Source: Streptomyces cacaoi | Lineage (GTDB): Bacteria; Actinomycetota; Actinomycetes; Streptomycetales; Streptomycetaceae | DNA length: 64,000 bases | Reading direction: 5' to 3' | Assembly: GCF_006539165.1 (NCBI RefSeq) | Contig: NZ_BJMM01000002.1 | Coordinates: 434,001 to 498,000 of the forward strand | Shown here: piece by piece, positions 59,263 to 64,000 of the stretch | How positions within the stretch are numbered: the stretch's first letter is position 1 | How the letters are laid out: each line of letters opens with the position of its first letter | Position numbers and translations under genes: made by a program | Notes under the pieces: generated by a model | What the model saw: the letters and a program-made list of their open reading frames with translations, nothing else | Databases searched by the model: none | Told to the model about the DNA's origin: nothing

Positions 59263-60062
59263 CGGCGGACCCGGCCGGTGTGCCGGAGGTGGACACCTCC
59301 GTACGCTCGGTCTTCGGCTTCTCACGGCTGCTCGTCGTGGGCACCGGCTCCGTCAGCGTCTCCGAACTGCCCTTCTGGATCGGCTGGTTGAGGTCCTCGT
59401 TCAGCGACCTGGAGCTGCGGGTGGCGGTGACGCGCAGCGCCGAGCGGTTCGTGACCCGTACTGCGCTCGCCCTGCGCGCCGAGCGCGAAGTGGTGCGCGA
59501 CGCCTGGCCGGAGGAGGAGACCGGCGGGCTGCCGCTGCACGCGGAGCTGGCGGAGTGGGCGGAGGCCGTCGTGGTCTACCCCGCCACCATGAACTTCCTG
59601 GCCCGGCTGGCACTCGGGATGGCCGACACCCCCGTGATGATCGCCTGCCAGTGCACCACAGCGCCGATCGCGCTCGCGCCCATGCCGCCACCCGGCGGCG
59701 CCCGGAGCGCCGCCTACACCCGGCACGTCGCGGAACTGGAGTCCCGGGACAACGTCGTGGTGGTTCCGGCGCGCAGCGCTGCCCGGCCCGGACGGCGGCA
59801 GGACAGCGCCGTCATCCCGCCGCTGCTGGACGTGCTGAAGGCCGTCGGCGGCCTGCGCGCCGACGGACCGGGCACGCCGGACGACCGCGGCGAGCGAGAC
59901 GACCAAGGAGCCCGAGGCGACCAAGGAGACCGCGGCGACCGCGGCGACCGCGGCGAGCAGGGCGGCCGGGACGAGCGCGGTGAGCAGGGGGAGCGGAGCG
60001 GCCCGGCCGCGGACGGGCCGTACTCCCGGGAGGAGCCACCGGCCGCATGGGCGCGCGTATGA
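59259..60062 (+). CDS. HFCD-family cysteine decarboxylase with collagen-like tail
   Basis: A 267-residue flavoprotein of the EpiD/LxmD group that oxidatively decarboxylates the C-terminal cysteine for AviMeCys formation. V-G-T-G-S-V-S-V near residue 28, Y-P-A-T-M-N-F near 108 (equivalent to P-A-S-A-N-T) and C-Q-C-T-T-A-P-I-A-L-A-P-M near 130 are the FMN and active-site regions. The last 65 residues are not part of the fold: a run of Gly-X-Y-like triplets such as GDQ, GDR and GEQ, highly charged. The GTGA start overlap couples it to the reductase gene. Confidence 0.9.
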   Translation: MTADPAGVPEVDTSVRSVFGFSRLLVVGTGSVSVSELPFWIGWLRSSFSDLELRVAVTRSAERFVTRTALALRAEREVVRDAWPEEETGGLPLHAELAEWAEAVVVYPATMNFLARLALGMADTPVMIACQCTTAPIALAPMPPPGGARSAAYTRHVAELESRDNVVVVPARSAARPGRRQDSAVIPPLLDVLKAVGGLRADGPGTPDDRGERDDQGARGDQGDRGDRGDRGEQGGRDERGEQGERSGPAADGPYSREEPPAAWARV

Positions 60063-60952
60063 CCACGGAGACCGGCCGCGCCCCGGTGCTGGCGTTCGCG
60101 ACGGGGCTGCTGCGCACCACCGTGTACGAGCAGGACGACGGCCGCTACCGCTGGGAGCGCGCCCGGGGCGACGCGGCGCCCGCCGCGTTCCGCTACCCGG
60201 ACGAGACACTCCTGCCGGTCCTGACCGCCGCCGAGTCCGCCGGCGCCCGCTTCGTCCTCGCCGCCGACGGCACCGAACCGCGCCGCTACACCGCCCCCGG
60301 CTGGCAGTCGTGCGCCCACCGGCTGCTGGTGGGCGGCCACCAGGCGTGCGCCGCCGTCACCGGCCCGCTCGCCGGCGCCGGCGGACTGCTGCGCGCCGTG
60401 CACGACCAGCCGCCCCCGCCCGGCGCCGCCCCGCCGCCCGGCCTGCTGCGCCTGTCCGCCTGGCTGGACGGCACCGCCGAGCGGCCCGACGCGGCGCGCT
60501 CCGCCGAGTTCCTGCGGCCGCTGCTCGGCGCGCCCGGCTGGGCACGGCTGCGCGCGTGGTCCGACGAGGCGCTCCAGGACCGGTCGGCGGCGCTGCACGG
60601 GGCGCCCGGCCTGGGCGCGCTCGTGCCGGGCGAGGGCACCGGTACCGGGCTCCTCGCCGGCGAGGACGTGGCGGCCGGACCACCGCTGTGGGACCTCGGC
60701 TGGATCGTCGGCGAACTGATGGAGTTCCAGTGGCGGTTGGCCGCCAAGGGCGGCACACAGGTCTGGCACGAGCTGCTGCGGAGCCTGCTGCGCGCGTACG
60801 GCGTCTCCGAGAACACCGGGCTGCGCCGTATGGCGGTGCTGCGGATCGCCCTGCATCTGCACGACTTCATCGCCTATGTGGGCTGGGACCAGCGGGAGTT
60901 CGCCCGCGCCGCCGCCTTCCTGGGGCATCTGATCAAGGAGAGTCGCGAGTGA
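60047..60952 (+). CDS. LanX-like protein of class V lanthipeptide synthesis
   Basis: About 301 residues, highly Ala/Gly/Leu-rich. By position and size it matches the LanX component (proposed cyclase) of class V systems. The stretch H-G-A-P-G-L-G-A-L near residue 184 followed by G-E-D and P-L-W-D-L-G-W-I-V-G-E-L near 206-225 resembles the catalytic loop and C-lobe of APH kinases, but with the catalytic Asp replaced by Ala, suggesting a pseudokinase. The start is either ATG 60047, 11 nt after GGAGGAG, or ATG 60059, which overlaps the decarboxylase stop (ATGA). Confidence 0.75.
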   Translation: MGARMTTETGRAPVLAFATGLLRTTVYEQDDGRYRWERARGDAAPAAFRYPDETLLPVLTAAESAGARFVLAADGTEPRRYTAPGWQSCAHRLLVGGHQACAAVTGPLAGAGGLLRAVHDQPPPPGAAPPPGLLRLSAWLDGTAERPDAARSAEFLRPLLGAPGWARLRAWSDEALQDRSAALHGAPGLGALVPGEGTGTGLLAGEDVAAGPPLWDLGWIVGELMEFQWRLAAKGGTQVWHELLRSLLRAYGVSENTGLRRMAVLRIALHLHDFIAYVGWDQREFARAAAFLGHLIKESRE

Positions 60953-63558
60953 CGCGCACGACCGTGCCCGCCGCAACCGCCGCGCCCGGCAGCTCCACCG
61001 TCACCCGCGCGAGGCTGCCGAACGGCCTGCGGGTGGTGGTGGAGACCGTCCCCGGAGCGCCCCGCGCGGCGGTGAGCGTCCACTACGGGGTGGGCTACCG
61101 GGCGGAGCCGCCCGGCAGGGCCGGCTTCGCGCACCTCTTCGAGCACCTCATGACGCAGGGCAGCGAGTCCCTGCCGGGGCGCGCCTACATCGACCGGCTG
61201 CTGGCCGCGGGCGGCAACGGCAACGCCTCGACCCACCAGGACTACACCGACTTCCACCAGGTGGTCCCGCACGAGTGGCTGGAGCGGGCGCTGTTCTGCG
61301 AGGCCGACCGCATGCGCGCCCCCGTCCTCACCGAGCACGCCCTCGCCGGCCAACTCGCGGCGGTGGCCTGGGAGATCAAGGGCCGCATCCACGACCGGCC
61401 GCACGGCGGCCTGCCCTGGCCCCTGCTGCCCGGTGTGCTCTTCTCCGCCTTCCCCAACGCACACGACGGATACGGCGATCTGCGCGAGCTGGCCGGGACG
61501 ACGGTGGCCGAGTGCGCCGCGTTCTTCGAGCGGCACTACGGCCCCGGCAACGCCGTACTGACCGTCCTCGCCCCGCAACACCCCGACGAGGTGCTGGACA
61601 TGGCCGGACACCACTTCGCCGGCATCGCCGCGCGGCCCGTCCCCGACCGGCCGTCGCTGGCGGAACCCGCGGCGCACGAGGACCGGATCCGCACGGTGAC
61701 CGGTCCGGGCAGCGGCGCGACCGCCGTCGCCGTCGGCCACCGCCTGCCCGACCCCGCCGCCGAACTGCCGGGCTATCTGGCCCATCTCGCCCTGGCCGGG
61801 CTCGCGTCCCGGCGGCCGGTCCACGTCCCCGGGGCGCCGCCGGTGCCGCTGCGCGCCCGGTGCGGCTTCTTCGCGCCGCTCGACGCGCTCGACCCGGACG
61901 CGCTCGTCTGCACCGCCACCGTCCCCGGCGACGTGCCGCCCCGGACCGTCGCCGACGCCGTCCGCGCGAGCCTGCGGGAGGCCGCCGCCGACCCGCGCCC
62001 CGACGACGTCGCCGCTGTCGGCGCCGGATGGCGGCGCACGCACGACGACCTCCTCGCCCGCTGCCGGGCCCGCGGCAGGACCGAGCTGCTGTTCGGCGAC
62101 CCGTCGCTGGTGGACGAGGTGCCCCGGCTGCTGGCACGGCTCGGGCCCGACGACGTCACGGCCGCGGCCTCGGGGCTCGACGGATCGCCGTGCGCGGTGC
62201 TCGCCGTCGTACCCGGCGGCGGCCGGCCGGCCGCCGCGCCGCTCCCCGACGGGCTGCTCGGCTCCGGCCCGCCCGCGCCCGATCCGGCGCCCGCTCCGCT
62301 CGACCCGGCGCCCGCCCCCGCCTGGCCTGCGCTCGGCACACGCCACGCGCCGTCCGTGCGGGGCCTGCGGGAGACGACGCTCGGCAACGGCCTGCGCGTG
62401 ACGGCGGTCCGTGCCGGGCACGCCCCGCTCGTCGAGGCCCGGCTGCGCTTTCCCGACAGCGGCGCCCGCGCCGCCGACGAGGCCGTACTGGAGTCGGCCG
62501 CCGCCCTGCTGCGCGCACGCTGCGCCGGCGGCCCGTGGTCCGTCCGCAGCGACGGGATCCGGCTGACCATGACGGGCAGCGCACCGGCCGACCGTACCGA
62601 GCACCTGCTCGCGCAACTCCGCGCCGTCCTCGTCCCCCCGCTCGTCCCCCCGCTCGCCTCCCCGCTCGCCTCCCCGCCCGCGGCCCCCCGCCGCCCGCTG
62701 CGGGCGCGCACGGAGAACGACCTGGCCTGGCACGTCCTCGCCGGGCGGACGCGGGGCGAAGCGGCAGCGGCGTGTGCTGTCCCGGACGGCGCCACCCTCG
62801 TGGTGGTCGGCGACGCCGGGCCGGACGACGTGGCCGCCGCGGCCTCCCGGCTGCTGGGCCCGTGGCAGGCCGGACCGCGCCGGCGGACCGCACCGGACAC
62901 CGCACCGCGGGCGGGCCTGCGCATCCTGCCGCCCGACGCGCACACCCCGGTGGCGTTCCTCGGCCTGTGCGCCCCCGACCCCACGCCCCACGCCGCGCCC
63001 GGGACGCCCACCGACGCCACCCGCGGCGAGGCCGCGCGCTTCCTCGCGGTCGGCGTGCTCGGCGGCCAGCCCGGCTCCCGCTTCGCCTCGCTGAGCGGGG
63101 CCGCCGGTGCGCCGCTCGCCGGGGGGTTCGCCCTCGCCGGCCGTGACGTCCTCTTCGGCGCCGGCCGCGTGCTCGTCTCCGCCGGGATGCCTCCCGGCAC
63201 GGTGCGGGACGGAGTGGCCGCCGTCTGCGGGCAGCTGCGGCTGTTGGCGGCCGACCCGCCGACCGCGGCCGAGGTCCGCCGCGTGGCCGAGTTCGGTGCC
63301 GGGCAGCTGAGCGGGGTCTTCGACTCCCAGGCGGCCCTCGCCGACCACCTGGTGCGGGCCGGCGCGCAGGGGCAGTCCGCGCGGACGCTGCTGGACCTGC
63401 CGCGGGCCCTGCGCGAGACCGGTGTCGAGGAGGTGGCCGAGGCCGCCCGACGGCTGTTCGGCGAGGCGCGGTTCACGGGAGTGCTGCGCGCCGGCGCCGA
63501 GGAGGCGGAGCAGGCGAGGCAGGCGGCGGCCGCCGTGTGCGGAGAGGTGACGGCATGA
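60949..63558 (+). CDS. M16 zinc metalloprotease, likely leader peptidase
   Basis: An 869-residue tandem M16 protein. The N-terminal half carries the inverted zinc motif H-L-F-E-H (His62, Glu65, His66) and a third ligand Glu near 142 in A-W-E-I-K-G. A Pro/Ala linker (about 430-465) leads to a second M16 half (about 475-860) that lacks H-x-x-E-H. It thus forms a one-chain clamshell with one active site, like pitrilysin or mitochondrial processing peptidase. It should remove the 30-residue leader. GTGA and ATGA overlaps join it to both neighbours. Confidence 0.9.
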   Translation: MTRTTVPAATAAPGSSTVTRARLPNGLRVVVETVPGAPRAAVSVHYGVGYRAEPPGRAGFAHLFEHLMTQGSESLPGRAYIDRLLAAGGNGNASTHQDYTDFHQVVPHEWLERALFCEADRMRAPVLTEHALAGQLAAVAWEIKGRIHDRPHGGLPWPLLPGVLFSAFPNAHDGYGDLRELAGTTVAECAAFFERHYGPGNAVLTVLAPQHPDEVLDMAGHHFAGIAARPVPDRPSLAEPAAHEDRIRTVTGPGSGATAVAVGHRLPDPAAELPGYLAHLALAGLASRRPVHVPGAPPVPLRARCGFFAPLDALDPDALVCTATVPGDVPPRTVADAVRASLREAAADPRPDDVAAVGAGWRRTHDDLLARCRARGRTELLFGDPSLVDEVPRLLARLGPDDVTAAASGLDGSPCAVLAVVPGGGRPAAAPLPDGLLGSGPPAPDPAPAPLDPAPAPAWPALGTRHAPSVRGLRETTLGNGLRVTAVRAGHAPLVEARLRFPDSGARAADEAVLESAAALLRARCAGGPWSVRSDGIRLTMTGSAPADRTEHLLAQLRAVLVPPLVPPLASPLASPPAAPRRPLRARTENDLAWHVLAGRTRGEAAAACAVPDGATLVVVGDAGPDDVAAAASRLLGPWQAGPRRRTAPDTAPRAGLRILPPDAHTPVAFLGLCAPDPTPHAAPGTPTDATRGEAARFLAVGVLGGQPGSRFASLSGAAGAPLAGGFALAGRDVLFGAGRVLVSAGMPPGTVRDGVAAVCGQLRLLAADPPTAAEVRRVAEFGAGQLSGVFDSQAALADHLVRAGAQGQSARTLLDLPRALRETGVEEVAEAARRLFGEARFTGVLRAGAEEAEQARQAAAAVCGEVTA

Positions 63559-64000
63559 CGGGAACCGAGGTACTGCGCGAGGCCACCGGCAGCCGCAGGC
63601 CGCGCATCGACATCATCTGCCCGACCTACAACCGCTCGACGGCGATCCGGCCGACGCTCACCGGCGTCCTGGAGCAGAGCGTCGGCGACTGGCGGCTCCT
63701 CGTCGTGTCGGACGCCTCCAGCGACGACACCGAGGACGTGGTGCTCGGCTGCCGCGATCCCCGGATCGCCCTGCTGCGCAGCGAGCGCCACGGCCATCCC
63801 GGCGGTCCACGGAACGTGGGCCTCGCCCACGCCCGCGCCCCGTACATCGCCTACCTCGACCACGACGACCTATGGGAGCCGCACCATCTGCGCACGCTGC
63901 TGGAGCAGTTGGAGCGCGGAGCCGAGATCGTGGCCACCGGCGCCACCTACATCGACCACGAGGGGCGGGAGACCGGCCGCACCGAGCCCGCCGACATGGT
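63555..64000 (+). CDS. Family 2 glycosyltransferase (second paralogue, cut by window end)
   Basis: The first 148 residues are present. I-I-C-P-T-Y-N-R-S near 20, V-V-S-D-A-S-S-D-D-T-E-D near 52 and Y-L-D-H-D-D-L-W near 98 show a GT-A fold with its D-x-D site. It aligns almost without gaps to the glycosyltransferase at 53621, sharing long identical stretches such as Q-S-V-G-D-W-R-L and H-G-H-P-G-G-P-R-N. It starts in an ATGA overlap with the protease gene. With its paralogue it would build the disaccharide. Confidence 0.9.
   Translation, partial: MTGTEVLREATGSRRPRIDIICPTYNRSTAIRPTLTGVLEQSVGDWRLLVVSDASSDDTEDVVLGCRDPRIALLRSERHGHPGGPRNVGLAHARAPYIAYLDHDDLWEPHHLRTLLEQLERGAEIVATGATYIDHEGRETGRTEPADM

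Noticed and set aside
1..64000. CRISPR arrays, insertion sequences, rRNA or tRNA genes
   Set aside because: No regularly spaced direct repeats with unique spacers, no transposase-like protein and no convincing structural RNA was found.

Overview
The window is very GC-rich, uses GTG and TTG starts freely, carries rare TTA leucine codons in regulators and is packed with ATGA/GTGA gene overlaps, all typical of Streptomyces. The peptide encoded at 56092-56253 has a 23-residue core that, from memory, matches the class V lanthipeptide (lanthidin) cacaoidin, so the source is probably Streptomyces cacaoi or a close relative. This rests on recognition by eye, not on a database search.

Left part (1-13.6 kb): the end of an SDR gene, an alpha/beta hydrolase, a zinc-free MDR oxidoreductase with a divergent IclR regulator, a PIG-L deacetylase, a cytoplasmic-looking collagen-like protein with 56 uninterrupted Gly-X-Y triplets, and a PucR regulator followed by a PLP decarboxylase-fold enzyme, a DppA-type D-aminopeptidase and an amino acid permease. 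This last set looks like a locus for D-amino acid or peptide salvage. A fragment of a carboxymuconolactone decarboxylase gene lies behind the permease.

Middle (13.6-33.2 kb): a FUSC-type aromatic acid efflux protein, a divergent MarR regulator and a four-gene molybdenum hydroxylase operon. The MarR intergenic region and the hydroxylase promoter share a nearly identical 29-bp element, which points to one regulon. Next is a compact polyketide locus: a TTA-containing HTH/TPR regulator, a Baeyer-Villiger-type monooxygenase, a stand-alone thioester reductase, a single-module fully reducing PKS with KS-AT-DH-ER-KR-ACP order like mycocerosic acid synthase, and a small DUF5988-like protein.

Right-middle (33.4-45.5 kb): redox enzymes each paired with a regulator (NmrA/MDR with GlxA-type, FAD monooxygenase with TetR, OYE with TetR), a muconolactone isomerase-like protein, nicotinate phosphoribosyltransferase and a GH65 disaccharide phosphorylase preceded by a small coupled ORF.

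Right end (45.8-64 kb): the lanthidin cluster. It holds a TTA-containing LuxR-type regulator with a degenerate receiver, a membrane-anchored HTH protein, dTDP-sugar genes (rfbD, rfbB, rfbA), a methyltransferase, a HopA1-like lyase, glycosyltransferase 1, an APH-like kinase, the precursor, an ABC exporter, an LLM/F420-type reductase, an HFCD cysteine decarboxylase, a LanX-like protein, an M16 protease and glycosyltransferase 2, which is cut by the window edge. Expected chemistry is phosphorylation and elimination of Ser/Thr, lanthionine and AviMeCys ring formation, reduction to D-amino acids, N-methylation, tyrosine glycosylation, leader removal and export. The precursor gene sits between two strong hairpins.
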